Source: Collinsella phocaeensis (GTDB taxonomy: Bacteria; Actinomycetota; Coriobacteriia; Coriobacteriales; Coriobacteriaceae). Taken from it: DNA of 64,000 bases. A program made the translations under genes and the position numbers. The notes under the pieces are model-generated. The model searched no databases. It saw only the letters and a program-made list of their open reading frames with translations, and had not been told where the DNA came from. This document shows, one piece after another, positions 1 to 8,856 of the stretch. How positions within the stretch are numbered: position 1 is the first letter of the stretch; each line of letters starts with the position of its first letter. Location: NCBI RefSeq assembly GCF_900119895.1, contig NZ_FQLR01000004.1:1364001-1428000 (forward strand), written 5' to 3'.

Positions 1-2
1 TC

Positions 3-683
3 CTCCCCTACGGCTACCTGCCCCGCGAGGAGCTCGCGCAGATCGGGTCGCCCTCCATGCCCTACATCTTCGAGCGCGTCATGGGCCCCTGGGGCGGAAC
101 CTTCATCTCGGCAGGCCTCATCGTCTCCGTGCTCGGAGCTTGGCTCTCGTTCACCATCCTCGCCGCGGAGGCGATGTGCGGCATGGCCCAGATGCGCCTG
201 CTTCCACGCCGCTTCGCCCGCCTCAACACCTACAGCGCACCCACGGCCTGCCTCTTCACGACCGGCCTCATGATTCAAGCGCTTGCCATCCTCATGCTGT
301 TTTCGCAGGAGGCCTACAGGTTCGCCTACTCGCTGTGCACCGCATCGATCGCCATCAGCTGGATACTCGCCGCGGCGTACATGGTCAAGCTCGGCTTGAG
401 CAAGACCGGACGGACCGCGATGGGAATCACGCCCGTCGACATCGGGCTTGCGCTGTTCGCGGTCGCATTCCTGACGATCGCGGTGCTCGTCGCGGGCATG
501 GAGCTGCTCATGCTCTGCTGCATCGCGTATGTGCCGGGCATCGTCTTCTACCTTATGGCCTCCCGAGAGCAGGGTGAGCGGGCCCTCTCCCCTATCGAGC
601 GCCTGTTTGCAGCCGCGATCGTCGTCATCGCAATCGTCACGATCGTGCTCGTGGTCAAAGACCCGACACTCATCTCAGGGTAG
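3..683 (+). CDS. Arginine/ornithine antiporter-type amino acid permease (5' truncated by window edge)
   Basis: C-terminal 226 residues of an APC-superfamily permease; the frame is open from base 3 and the start lies outside the window. It reads LPYGYLPREELAQIGSPSMP near the visible start, a pattern I associate with basic amino acid/polyamine antiporters such as ArcD-like arginine:ornithine exchangers. About five hydrophobic membrane segments follow, the last ending close to the C-terminus (IVVIAIVTIVLVVKD). The expected role is exchange of a basic amino acid across the cytoplasmic membrane. Substrate is inferred from family resemblance only; other APC permeases remain possible. It converges on the glycosyltransferase gene, with paired hairpins between them. 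Confidence 0.75.
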   Translation, partial: LPYGYLPREELAQIGSPSMPYIFERVMGPWGGTFISAGLIVSVLGAWLSFTILAAEAMCGMAQMRLLPRRFARLNTYSAPTACLFTTGLMIQALAILMLFSQEAYRFAYSLCTASIAISWILAAAYMVKLGLSKTGRTAMGITPVDIGLALFAVAFLTIAVLVAGMELLMLCCIAYVPGIVFYLMASREQGERALSPIERLFAAAIVVIAIVTIVLVVKDPTLISG

Positions 684-746
684 CAGGCCCAGCCAACATG
701 GAAGCCCGCCCCGCTTCGTCCCATGACTTCAAGCGCGCGTCGGCTC

Positions 747-857
747 GTGCGCCGGAGGGGTACGCCCCTTCCGGCGCGCACGGGCGCGAGCGCCGCTTTC
801 CCTCGCACGGCATCAAACGCATATCGCCGGGCACCCCGATCGGGGAACCCGGCGATA
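747..857. terminator. Tandem hairpins between convergent genes
   Basis: Two strong inverted repeats lie between the antiporter stop (683) and the convergent glycosyltransferase stop (924). The first (747-781) pairs GTGCGC with GCGCAC and GGGG with CCCC around TACG. The second (822-857) pairs TATCGCCGGG with CCCGGCGATA, with an inner CCCCGAT/CGGGG helix. Neither has a clear T-run, so intrinsic termination is uncertain; bidirectional termination or RNA 3'-end protection are the likely roles. Nothing else is seen in this 240-bp gap. Confidence 0.45.
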
Positions 858-923
858 CTGCCGTCCGCACGGCCGAGCATGCCGCAGGGGCGCATCCCTT
901 ATGGCGCACGCGCAAGCTGCGGC

Positions 924-1973
924 CTAGTTGAACTTGAAGATCTTGCTCGCCAGGCGATACAGGCCGATCGTCGTCTTCTCGCCTGCACGCGAGGGGAGAT
1001 TGGTGAACAGGCCGATGACGCCGTAGCGGGCATGGCGGTACATGCGCTCGTCGTACTCCTTGAGCTCGCTCCACAAGTCGGTAAGCCAGCCGTCGGCCTC
1101 GGGGTCGTCAGAGAGCTTGGAGAATACCGAGCAGATCGCGAGCATCATCGCGAAATACCCCTCCATGTACGAGCGGAGACGGGCGCTCTCGACGTCGCGA
1201 TGCAGATGGTACGCGTTCATCATGATCCGCGTGATGCGGAACTGCTGGTCGAGACGCTTGACCATCGTCGCCTCGTTGACGCTCTGCCCCTCGCGCCCGA
1301 TGAAGTACCGGTACAGATCGATGTCGGCATAGTACAGCGTGCGGCACAGCGGCAGCGGAACGTACGCGTAGATGTTATCGACGTAGAAGGTGTGCGGAGG
1401 CATCGGGAGGTTCGCCTCGCGCAGCACTTCCGTGCGGTAGCACAGGCTGTGCATGAGGAGGTTCTGGTCCGGGCGGAAGTGCCCGATGTCGTCCCAGCCG
1501 AACACCTTCTTTCGGGGAAGGACGGTACGGTAGCTGACCACGTTGCGCTTTCCCTCGTGGACCTTCTCGTACACGTAGTTCGAGATGAACAGGTCCACGC
1601 GGCAGTCCCGCTCCTCGAATCCGCGCAGGATGGAGAGCATCGCGGAAAGCGCGGCGCCATCGAGCCAGTCATCGGAGTCGACGACCTTGTAATACGTTCC
1701 GCGCGCCTCGCGCAGCCCGGAGAGCACGGCGATGCCGTGCCCGCCGTTCTCCTGATGCACGGCGCGGACGATGCCCGGGTAAGACGCCTCCCACTCATCG
1801 GCCTTGGCGGCGGTGCCGTCGCTGCTGCCGTCATCGACGATGACGACCTCGATGTCGGGTGCGAACGATGAGCCCTCCAAGATAGAGAGGACGCACCGAT
1901 CAAGATCCTTCTCGGCGTTGTACGACGGGATGCCGAACGTGATGACCTTATGCTGCTCGCTCGGGTTACGCAT
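924..1973 (-). CDS. Family 2 glycosyltransferase
   Basis: A 349-residue GT-A fold glycosyltransferase that transfers a sugar from a nucleotide-sugar donor, probably for a cell-surface glycan. The N-terminal catalytic region shows FGIPSYNAEKDL, VIVDDGSSDGT near residue 50 and the DxD-type VDSDDWLD near residue 100. The C-terminal third is not recognisable. The ATG at 1973 overlaps the end of glf by 8 nt; a TTG at 1982 in the same frame is an alternative start. The overlap with glf says the two are co-transcribed and translationally coupled, and suggests a galactofuranose-containing polymer, although acceptor and donor cannot be read from sequence. Confidence 0.85.
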   Translation of the reverse strand: MRNPSEQHKVITFGIPSYNAEKDLDRCVLSILEGSSFAPDIEVVIVDDGSSDGTAAKADEWEASYPGIVRAVHQENGGHGIAVLSGLREARGTYYKVVDSDDWLDGAALSAMLSILRGFEERDCRVDLFISNYVYEKVHEGKRNVVSYRTVLPRKKVFGWDDIGHFRPDQNLLMHSLCYRTEVLREANLPMPPHTFYVDNIYAYVPLPLCRTLYYADIDLYRYFIGREGQSVNEATMVKRLDQQFRITRIMMNAYHLHRDVESARLRSYMEGYFAMMLAICSVFSKLSDDPEADGWLTDLWSELKEYDERMYRHARYGVIGLFTNLPSRAGEKTTIGLYRLASKIFKFN

Positions 1974-3168
1974 GGCAGGCAATGATCTCGTCCGAGAGGT
2001 TGAGGGCGGAGTCGGTCACCGCGTCCATATCGTAGTAGCGGTACTCGGCGAGGCGCCCGACCGGATGGAAGTTGGTGAGGTTCACGACGCGCTCGAGATA
2101 GCGCTCGTACAGGGCGCGGTTCTCGGGCTCGAGGATCGCATAGTACGGGGTCTGGCCGCTGCCGGGCTCGAAGGCGTGGCTGTACTCCTTCATGATGACC
2201 GTCTTGCCGGGCACCACCTGGCCGGTCATGTTCTTGAACTCGGTGATGCGCGTGAAGTCCTCGCTCGTGGTGTAGTTCACGGTGCCGACGGGCTGGAAGC
2301 GGTCCATGTCGAGCGTCTCGAAAACCATGTCGAGCGTGCGGTACGGCAGGGCGCCGAGATCGAGGCCGAACAGCTCGTCGAGCGGGCCGGTGTAGACGAT
2401 CTCGCCGCCGTAGACCTTGCCGCAGACGCGGACGTTGGTGGCGTCGATGTCGAAGATGTCGCGGGCGTCGACATCGCAGAACACGTCGATAAGATCGTGG
2501 TCGAGCATGCGCTCGAACAGCGCGGTGTACCCGTCCTTGGGCATGCCCTGATACGGCGCCTGCGGGAAGTAGCGGTCGTCGTCGCCGATGAAGATGGGTA
2601 CGCGGCCGGTGATCGACGGGTCGATCTGGTCGGGCGTCTGGCCCCACTGCTTCATCGTGTAGTGGAGGAAGACGTTCTCGTAGACGTAGTCGGCGATCTC
2701 GGTAAGCTCGGGGTCGTTCTTGGCGCGAAGCTCGAGGATGGGCACCTTCACGTTCTCGCCGAAGGTCCCCACGAGCTTGCGGTACAGCTCCTCGCCGCGC
2801 TCGTCGCCGAACGCGAGCTTCAGGCTCTGGTGGTTGAAGGGGACGGGCATGAGCGTGCCGTGAATGTTGGCAAGCACCTTGTGCTGGTAATCGGTCCACT
2901 CGGTGAAGCGAGACAGGAAGCTGTGCACGCGCTCGCTGAAGGTGTGGTAGATGTGCGGGCCGTACTCATGGATGAGGATGCCGTCCGCATCAAAGCGATC
3001 GTAGGCGTTGCCCGCGATGTGCGGGCGGCGCTCCAGAACGGCAACGCGGAACCCGGAGGTCTCGGCCAGGCGGCGGGCGCAGACGGCGCCGGCGTAGCCG
3101 GCTCCGACGACGATCATGTCGTACGAATCGGGATTGAAGGTCTCGGGAAGACCAGACGTGATCTGCAT
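1966..3168 (-). CDS. glf: UDP-galactopyranose mutase
   Basis: Flavoenzyme that converts UDP-galactopyranose to UDP-galactofuranose in the cytoplasm, the precursor for galactofuranose-containing glycans. The 400-residue product begins with an FAD-binding Rossmann motif (VVGAGYAGAVCARRLAE), followed by a GNAYD segment and the family pattern YFPQAPYQGMPKDGY. I chose ATG 3168 because GAGGAG sits 6 nt upstream; the open frame continues to 3213 but that extension has no site and is not family-like. It is followed by the overlapping glycosyltransferase gene and diverges from pta. Confidence 0.93.
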   Translation of the reverse strand: MQITSGLPETFNPDSYDMIVVGAGYAGAVCARRLAETSGFRVAVLERRPHIAGNAYDRFDADGILIHEYGPHIYHTFSERVHSFLSRFTEWTDYQHKVLANIHGTLMPVPFNHQSLKLAFGDERGEELYRKLVGTFGENVKVPILELRAKNDPELTEIADYVYENVFLHYTMKQWGQTPDQIDPSITGRVPIFIGDDDRYFPQAPYQGMPKDGYTALFERMLDHDLIDVFCDVDARDIFDIDATNVRVCGKVYGGEIVYTGPLDELFGLDLGALPYRTLDMVFETLDMDRFQPVGTVNYTTSEDFTRITEFKNMTGQVVPGKTVIMKEYSHAFEPGSGQTPYYAILEPENRALYERYLERVVNLTNFHPVGRLAEYRYYDMDAVTDSALNLSDEIIACHA

Positions 3169-3228
3169 CACAACTCCTCGGGGTCCACGTGCCCCTCGGG
3201 ACAAGAGAGACACAAAATGTGCCTACGG

Positions 3229-3252
3229 ATTATAGCGCCGAAATCCTATAAT
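3229..3252. promoter_or_regulatory. Overlapping divergent -10 boxes for glf and pta
   Basis: On the plus strand TATAAT at 3247-3252 lies 66 nt before the pta ATG. On the minus strand another perfect TATAAT (plus-strand ATTATA, 3229-3234) lies 61 nt before the glf start. No good -35 element is visible for either. The two boxes are 12 bp apart, so polymerase binding for one direction probably excludes the other. Confidence 0.5.
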
Positions 3253-3317
3253 GAACGACGCAACACAAGGAAAGCTCAACACGCAGGCGCGCGAGGGGCT
3301 GCTATCAAAGGAGAAGC

Positions 3318-4298
3318 ATGAGCGATTTCCTGAACCGCATGAAGGCTGCCGCCAAGGCTGACAAGAAGACCATCGTCCTGCCCGAGGGCGAGGATCCCCG
3401 CACCATCGAGGCCGCCAGGAAGATCGTCGAGGAGGACCTCGCCAACCTGATCATCCTGGGCGACCCCGCCGCGATCGACGTCCCCGGCGCCACCGTGCTC
3501 GACCCCCGCACCGCCGAGAAGCACGACGAGTACGCCGCCAAGTTCGCCGAGCTCCGCGCCAAGAAGGGCGTGACCCTGCCCGAGGCCATGGAGCAGATGA
3601 ACGACGCCACCTACTTCGGCACCATGATGGTCAAGATGGGCGACGCCGACGGCCTCGTGTCCGGCGCCTGCCACTCCACCGCCAACACGCTGCGCCCCGC
3701 CCTGCAGATCCTGAAGACCGCCCCGGGCACCAAGCTCGTCTCCGCGTTCTTCATCATGTGCACCAAGACGCCCGAGTACGGCGCCGACGGCACCCTGCTG
3801 TTCGCCGACTGCGGCCTGAACATCAACCCGACCGCCGAGGAGCTCTCCGAGATCGCGCTGGCCTCCGCCGAGAGCTGGAAGGCCTTCATGGGCGACATCG
3901 AGCCCAAGGTCGCCATGCTCTCCTTCTCCACCATGGGCTCCGCCAAGGGCGACGTCCCCACGAAGGTCCAGCAGGCCACCGAGCTCGCCAACGAGAAGAA
4001 TCCCGAGCTCGCCCTCGACGGCGACCTGCAGCTCGACGCCGCACTCGTGCAGTCCGTCGCCGACCTCAAGGCTCCGGCCTCCAAGGTCGCCGGCTCCGCC
4101 AACGTCCTCGTCTTCCCCGACCTGGAGAGCGGCAACATCGGCTACAAGCTCGTCCAGCGCTTCGGCGGCGCCGAGGCCTACGGCCCGATCCTCCAGGGCA
4201 TCGCCCGTCCGGTGAACGACCTCTCCCGCGGCTGCTCCGCCGACGACATCGTGGGCGTCGTGGCCATCACCGCCGTCCAGGCCCAGATGGCCGAATAG
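3318..4298 (+). CDS. pta: Phosphate acetyltransferase
   Basis: Interconverts acetyl-CoA and acetyl phosphate; with acetate kinase it makes ATP and acetate in fermentation. The 326-residue product is the short catalytic form (PTA_PTB domain only), lacking the N-terminal DRTGG/P-loop regions of the long enterobacterial enzyme. Motifs include IVLPEGEDPRTIEAA near the N-terminus, GLVSGACHSTANTLRPALQI and ANVLVFPDLESGNIGYKL. An AAAGGAG site precedes the ATG by 5 nt. The codons are strongly GC-ending, typical of a highly expressed gene. ackA is not adjacent but 4.6 kb away on the other strand, so the pathway is split into two transcripts here. Confidence 0.95.
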   Translation: MSDFLNRMKAAAKADKKTIVLPEGEDPRTIEAARKIVEEDLANLIILGDPAAIDVPGATVLDPRTAEKHDEYAAKFAELRAKKGVTLPEAMEQMNDATYFGTMMVKMGDADGLVSGACHSTANTLRPALQILKTAPGTKLVSAFFIMCTKTPEYGADGTLLFADCGLNINPTAEELSEIALASAESWKAFMGDIEPKVAMLSFSTMGSAKGDVPTKVQQATELANEKNPELALDGDLQLDAALVQSVADLKAPASKVAGSANVLVFPDLESGNIGYKLVQRFGGAEAYGPILQGIARPVNDLSRGCSADDIVGVVAITAVQAQMAE

Positions 4299-4339
4299 CC
4301 CGCAGGACGCCTGCCCGGTCCTTCAGGCACGGACCTTAT

Positions 4340-4383
4340 GCGACGAGGCCCCCGGCGCTGCGCCGGGGGCCTCGTCGCGTTTT
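4340..4383 (+). terminator. Rho-independent terminator of pta
   Basis: A near-perfect hairpin with an 18-bp GCGACGAGGCCCCCGGCG stem and a four-base loop ends in a short TTTT run, 40 nt after the pta stop codon. On the opposite strand it could also serve the convergent HAD gene, which ends at 4460. Confidence 0.85.
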
Positions 4384-4459
4384 CGAAGCGAAGCGAGGCG
4401 GTGCGGTCCTCACGCACCGCGTATCGAACCCGAGAGAGCGCTTCACGCGTCCCCGAGGC

Positions 4460-5248
4460 CTACAGCGCCTGCATCTCGCGAAGAACGGCGAACTCGTCGT
4501 TGGTAAAGGGACTCACCCGGTCGGCGACGGCCTTGAGCTCGTCGATGGCGTTGCGCACCGCCACGCCGCACCCCGCCTCGACGACCATCTCGTAGTCGTT
4601 CATGTGATCGCCGATCGCCATGACCTCATCCATGCCGATACCCATATCGCGCGCGAGGATCGAAAGGCCGCGCGCCTTGTTCATGCCGTCCAGGCAGCAG
4701 TCGATCGTCCACGGAGAGGTCTGGACGAAGCCGACATCCTGCGCGAGCTCCGCGGCGCGCGCCTCGAGGGGGCCGAGGCACGCCTCGATGCCCTGAGGCT
4801 TGAAGAACGAGACCTTGATGACGTCCTCCGACAGGTCAGGCTCGTCCAAAAGGTCGGTCGGGCCGTACTCCGAGGCGGCGATCGGATGCCAAGCCTCCGG
4901 ACGCGCGAGGGCGAAGCCGCGGGAGGGCGTGAAGAACACGGGCACCATGCCGCCGCACGCCTCTGCGAACCCGCTCAAGGCGAGCACCGTCTCCGGGCTG
5001 AACACGGAGCGAGCGAGCACGCGGCCGTCGCGAACGATCTCGTGCCCATTGCACGCCACGCAGGACATGATGTCGGCGACCGGGGCGAACATCTCGCCCA
5101 CGGTGCCCGAGAAGCGACCCGTCGCCGCGGCGCAGGATACACCTGCCGCACGCAGGCGGCGCATCTCGTCGAACAGCCCGTCAGGAAGGCGTTTATCCGA
5201 GGTGAGGACGGTTCCGTCCATATCGAACGCGACGAGTTTCACGGACAT
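4460..5248 (-). CDS. Cof-type HAD-superfamily hydrolase
   Basis: A 262-residue haloacid-dehalogenase phosphatase of the Cof/type IIB group. Motif I is VAFDMDGTVLTSD at the N-terminus, with the nucleophilic Asp and the acid/base Asp. Motif IV is IGDHMNDYEMVVEAG near residue 205. The region between carries the C2-type cap. Such enzymes remove phosphate from sugar phosphates, flavin or PLP-type metabolites; the substrate cannot be told from sequence. It lies between pta and the ECF transporter genes, in the same direction as the latter, 61 nt after the S-component stop. A second, different Cof-type protein is encoded at 25.3 kb. Confidence 0.85.
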   Translation of the reverse strand: MSVKLVAFDMDGTVLTSDKRLPDGLFDEMRRLRAAGVSCAAATGRFSGTVGEMFAPVADIMSCVACNGHEIVRDGRVLARSVFSPETVLALSGFAEACGGMVPVFFTPSRGFALARPEAWHPIAASEYGPTDLLDEPDLSEDVIKVSFFKPQGIEACLGPLEARAAELAQDVGFVQTSPWTIDCCLDGMNKARGLSILARDMGIGMDEVMAIGDHMNDYEMVVEAGCGVAVRNAIDELKAVADRVSPFTNDEFAVLREMQAL

Positions 5249-5309
5249 GCGAGAGCTCCCTTCGAGCGCGGCCAGACACGAGAACCCATCATAGCAGCTG
5301 CACGGGAGC

Positions 5310-6086
5310 TTACGAGCCCAGCCCGTATTTCGCCTTCAGGCGATCCAGCTTGGCGAGCATGGGATCGGCGAGCACGAACAGAAAGAAGGCGGACGCCGCG
5401 GCGTGCACAGCGTCGAAGGGAATCGCGGTGACGCACATGGCGAAGAAGGTCTCGAAGGTGAGCGGCATCCCGGAATACAGGACGCTCCCCATGTTGACCG
5501 TGCCGCCATACAGGAGAAAGGTCGCCAAGGCGCCGAACGCGCACAGCGCGCCCCGCGATCGGGGAAGGCGCCCCGGCGCGAACAGCACGCCGAAGCAAAG
5601 TCCCACGACGCCGAAGCCCGTCATCTGCCAGGGAGTATAGGGGCCCTGGCCGAACAGGAAGTTGGACACGAACCCCGCTATGGCCCCCACCAGGAAACCG
5701 GTTTGCCCCCCGAAGGCGACGCCGGAGATGGCCACGATGGCGCAGACCGGCTTGAACTGAGGGACGAAGAAGAACGCCGCGCGCCCCGCCACCGCGAGGG
5801 CGGAGAGGGTCGCGACCGTCACGATCTCGCGCGCCTGCGGTTTTCTGCGCTCGAACGACGCAAAGAAGGACAGCAGGGCGAGCCCCAAGACCGCCAACGA
5901 GACCAGGTAGTGAAGGCGCAGTTCGACAGCGCGGCCGAGCAGGTCGAAGACGAGGGAGCCCGCGCCCGCTGAACCGGCGGCCACGAGCACCGCTGCGATC
6001 GCGACGAGGCTTGCGAGGGATACCGCGACGCGACGCGACGCCTGATGGGCGTGCCGACGCGCATCCCGCTCCGTCGGCGCGCTCAT
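5310..6086 (-). CDS. ECF transporter substrate-binding (S) component
   Basis: A 258-residue integral membrane protein with about six hydrophobic segments, the substrate-specific subunit of an energy-coupling-factor importer. The core pattern GRAAFFFVPQFKPVCAIVAI followed by GVAFGGQTGFLVGAIAGFVSN resembles the S-component family. The ATG at 6086 overlaps the stop of the ATPase gene in an ATGA, which I prefer to the upstream ATG at 6101. It is third in a T-A-S operon, so this is a dedicated (group I) ECF system rather than an orphan S protein. I see no riboswitch upstream that would name the vitamin, so the substrate is open. Confidence 0.8.
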   Translation of the reverse strand: MSAPTERDARRHAHQASRRVAVSLASLVAIAAVLVAAGSAGAGSLVFDLLGRAVELRLHYLVSLAVLGLALLSFFASFERRKPQAREIVTVATLSALAVAGRAAFFFVPQFKPVCAIVAISGVAFGGQTGFLVGAIAGFVSNFLFGQGPYTPWQMTGFGVVGLCFGVLFAPGRLPRSRGALCAFGALATFLLYGGTVNMGSVLYSGMPLTFETFFAMCVTAIPFDAVHAAASAFFLFVLADPMLAKLDRLKAKYGLGS

Positions 6087-7762
6087 CGTGGCCCCCCGCA
6101 CAACTCGACCAGGTCCTCCTCAACCACGACGTCGGGGCGAACGGCCCGCCCGATGCGGTTGGCGACCGTGGTGTAGAAACTATTGCCGGCGAAGAACTCC
6201 CGCGCGGGGGCCGTGGATACCACGCTTCCGCGGAACAGCAGCGAGCAGGTATCCGCATGGCTCGCGCAGAACTCGACGTCGTGAGAGACCATCACGATAG
6301 TCATGCCGTCAGCGCGAACGCGCTCGAGCACGCGCGCAAGGCGCTCCTTGAAGGCGGCGTCGAGCCCCTTGGTGGGCTCGTCGAGCAGCAACACGCGCGG
6401 ACGCAGCAGCAAGACCTTGGCCATGCCGGCACGCTGCCGCTCCCCTCCCGACAGATCGAAGGGATGCCGATCGAGCAGGTGAGCGATCTCGACCTGCTCG
6501 GCGACCCGCTCGATGAGGGCATGCGCCTTTGGAGTCGCGCCCGCGACGTCCTCCAGGTCCGCACGTACCGTGTCGTGGACGAACAGCGCCTGCGGATCCT
6601 GGGGAAGGACGCCGAGCAATCCGGAAAAGAGCTCTTTCGCGGGAATGCGCCGCATGTCGCGACCGAACAGGCGCACGCTCCCGCGATACGGGGCATACGC
6701 GCGCGACATGATGCCGAGCGCCGTGCTCTTGCCCGCTCCGTTGCCTCCCAGAATGCAGTGCCAGCTGCCCTTCGTGACATGGAGCGCGAGGTCGCGCAGC
6801 GCGTCCTCGCCGTCGCGCGCATAGCGAAACCATACATCCCGCAGCTCAAGGGCGCTTTCGACGGAATCGCGCTTTCGCGCGCCAACGTCCACCGGGCTCG
6901 ACGTCGGCGCGACCGCGCCTTCCGCCGCGCGGGCAGCAAGGTACGTGCGCCCCTCCCGAACCGTGAGGGGAATGGGGATCTCGCCCGCAGACGCGCCCTC
7001 GACCTCGAGGTATGCGCGCGCGGGGGTGGGCATAGCGCGGCGCATGGGATGCCGGGCCGCCTCGAGATGCGCGCAGACGGAACGCGGTTCGCCCTCGGCG
7101 ACGATGCGGCCGCAATCCAGCACGACCACGCCGTCGGCGATCGGCAAGGTCTCCTCCAGGCGATGCTCGGACAGAATGACCGTGGTGCCCAAGTCGCGGT
7201 TGACCGCACGCAGCGTGGAGAGGAACTCCCGCGCCGCCAAGGGGTCGAGCTGCGCCGTCGGCTCGTCGAGCACGAGCGCCCGGGGCTGCATAGCCATCAC
7301 GGAGGCCAGATTGAGCAGCTGCTTCTGACCGCCGGACAGCTCGCAGACGGGTCGTTCGAACCAATGCTGGATGCCGAAATAGCTCGCCATCTCAGCCACG
7401 CGCAGCCGGATGACCTCACTTGCCAGCCCCAGGTTCTCCAACCCGAAGGCAAGCTCGTGCCATACCTTGTCGCATACGATCTGGGTATCCGGGTCCTGCA
7501 GCACGAACCCCACGCGCGACGCCTGCTCGCGACCGGTCAGCTCTCCGATCGGCGTGCCGTCGAGCACGATGGACCCCGTGCGGTCGCCGTGGGGCGACAG
7601 CACGGGCTTGAGGTGACGCAGCAGCGTCGTCTTGCCGCACCCCGATGGGCCGCAGACCACCAAGAACGCTCCATCCTCGATCGTCAGGGACACATCTTCC
7701 AAAGCGGGAACCGCAGCCCCCGGATAGCGAAACGTCAGATGCGCGATATCGAACGCGCCCAT
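6083..7762 (-). CDS. ECF transporter double ATPase (fused EcfA-EcfA')
   Basis: A 559-residue protein with two complete ABC ATPase domains in one chain, powering vitamin or metal uptake. Domain 1 has Walker A GPSGCGKTTLLRHL, signature LSGGQKQ and Walker B ALVLDEPTAQLDP. Domain 2 (from about residue 290) has GGNGAGKSTALGIM, LSGGERQRAG and VLLLDEPTKGLD. Fusing the two ATPases into one gene is seen in many actinobacterial and firmicute ECF systems. ATG 7762 has GGGAGG 7 nt upstream and overlaps the T-component end by 28 nt. The gene ends in an ATGA overlap with the S component, so the three proteins should be made in step. Confidence 0.9.
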   Translation of the reverse strand: MGAFDIAHLTFRYPGAAVPALEDVSLTIEDGAFLVVCGPSGCGKTTLLRHLKPVLSPHGDRTGSIVLDGTPIGELTGREQASRVGFVLQDPDTQIVCDKVWHELAFGLENLGLASEVIRLRVAEMASYFGIQHWFERPVCELSGGQKQLLNLASVMAMQPRALVLDEPTAQLDPLAAREFLSTLRAVNRDLGTTVILSEHRLEETLPIADGVVVLDCGRIVAEGEPRSVCAHLEAARHPMRRAMPTPARAYLEVEGASAGEIPIPLTVREGRTYLAARAAEGAVAPTSSPVDVGARKRDSVESALELRDVWFRYARDGEDALRDLALHVTKGSWHCILGGNGAGKSTALGIMSRAYAPYRGSVRLFGRDMRRIPAKELFSGLLGVLPQDPQALFVHDTVRADLEDVAGATPKAHALIERVAEQVEIAHLLDRHPFDLSGGERQRAGMAKVLLLRPRVLLLDEPTKGLDAAFKERLARVLERVRADGMTIVMVSHDVEFCASHADTCSLLFRGSVVSTAPAREFFAGNSFYTTVANRIGRAVRPDVVVEEDLVELCGGPR

Positions 7763-8622
7763 ACGCGACCCTCCCATACCTCATACGCCGCCGGCAGCAG
7801 GCAGATGACCCCAAACGCGACGTATGCCAGCGGACTGGCGACCGGCACGTACGCAACCGAGACGCGCGGGAAGAACGACATGCCCGCGCTCCCCTGCAGG
7901 CAGGAGCCCAGAAACACCGCCGAGCAGAGGAGCAGCACGACGGCGACGGCCCCGTCGCGGCGCGTGAAGCGCACGGGGCGAAATGACGAGCGTCCCTCGA
8001 GCCCGTAACCGCGAGCGCGCATGGAGTCAGCCGTTTCGATAGAGCCCTCGAGCGTCCACGTGGTCACCGAGGACAGAATCGCCATCCCGTGGCGAGCGCG
8101 GTGGACGGCACCCCCGGAAGAAGCGTCCCGCCCCAGGGTGCGCTGAGCGCACGCGACGGAACGCACATGAGCCTTGATGCGCGGAACGAGCCTCAGCACC
8201 ATGGAGAAGACGAGCGAGGTCGCAGGGGCGATGCGCCCGAACAGCATCGTGAGCTTGTCGGAGGTCATCACCGCGTTCACACAGGAGAACCAGATGACCA
8301 CCGTCGTGAACATCATGGCCGAGGAGCACCCGTACAGAAGCGCCTCCAAGGTGACGGGACGCATCCCCAGCATGAACAGAACGGTCGACCCTCCGGGATT
8401 CACCAGCGGATTGACAAGCGCGAACAAGCCCAGGACGGGAAGACCGACCGCAATGTTGAACCGCCGCGCCCGAGCACCCGACAGGCGGAAGGAGTACAGG
8501 GACGCGCCGGTCAGCGCGATGCCCTGAAACACGGGGTGAAGGATGAACATCGAGGAAAAGACCACGATGAAGAACTGGGCGAACAGGACCGCTGGATGAA
8601 GCGATGAGAACGATCCTCTCAC
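7735..8622 (-). CDS. ECF transporter transmembrane (T) component
   Basis: A 295-residue membrane protein of the EcfT/CbiQ family that links the ATPases to the S component. It has about five or six hydrophobic segments and the coupling-helix motif SMRARGYG (Ala-Arg-Gly) near residue 210. I chose the GTG at 8622 because AAGGAGGGG lies 8 nt upstream; the open frame runs back to 8835 but that arginine-rich extension has no family character and would run into the ackA terminator. First gene of the T-A-S operon. Confidence 0.85.
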   Translation of the reverse strand: MRGSFSSLHPAVLFAQFFIVVFSSMFILHPVFQGIALTGASLYSFRLSGARARRFNIAVGLPVLGLFALVNPLVNPGGSTVLFMLGMRPVTLEALLYGCSSAMMFTTVVIWFSCVNAVMTSDKLTMLFGRIAPATSLVFSMVLRLVPRIKAHVRSVACAQRTLGRDASSGGAVHRARHGMAILSSVTTWTLEGSIETADSMRARGYGLEGRSSFRPVRFTRRDGAVAVVLLLCSAVFLGSCLQGSAGMSFFPRVSVAYVPVASPLAYVAFGVICLLPAAYEVWEGRVWARSISRI

Positions 8623-8754
8623 GGGTATGCCCCCTCCTTGACATGCCGGCGGCCCCCAACCGAGATAGCCGCATCGATCCCCGACGGGCGCTTCGCGCGG
8701 CCGGCGGCGAAGCCGAGGGGCGCGGATCGCGCGCTCCCTCAACGCGGGACAACG

Positions 8755-8791
8755 CAAAAGGGCCCCGCGGGCGCATGCCCGCAGGGCCCTC
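8755..8791 (-). terminator. Rho-independent terminator of ackA
   Basis: Read on the minus strand, AGGGCCCTGCGGGC and GCCCGCGGGGCCCT pair around a short loop and are followed by TTTT. It lies 66 nt past the ackA stop and separates ackA from the ECF operon. Confidence 0.8.
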
Positions 8792-8856
8792 GCGATGCAC
8801 AGTAGACCTTGTTGGGGCACGAAGGTCAAGCGCAACGCGAAAAGACGCGCGAAAAC

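Noticed and set aside
1804-3321. Very long frames opposite glf, the glycosyltransferase, polA, rho, argS and fbp
   Set aside because: Antisense frames without stops are expected in DNA this GC-rich. They lack ribosome sites and family motifs, while the genes on the other strand are unmistakable.
5310-8622. Cobalamin, thiamine or FMN riboswitch for the ECF operon
   Set aside because: The 5' region before the T gene contains only the ackA terminator and GC-rich sequence; no conserved riboswitch boxes are visible.
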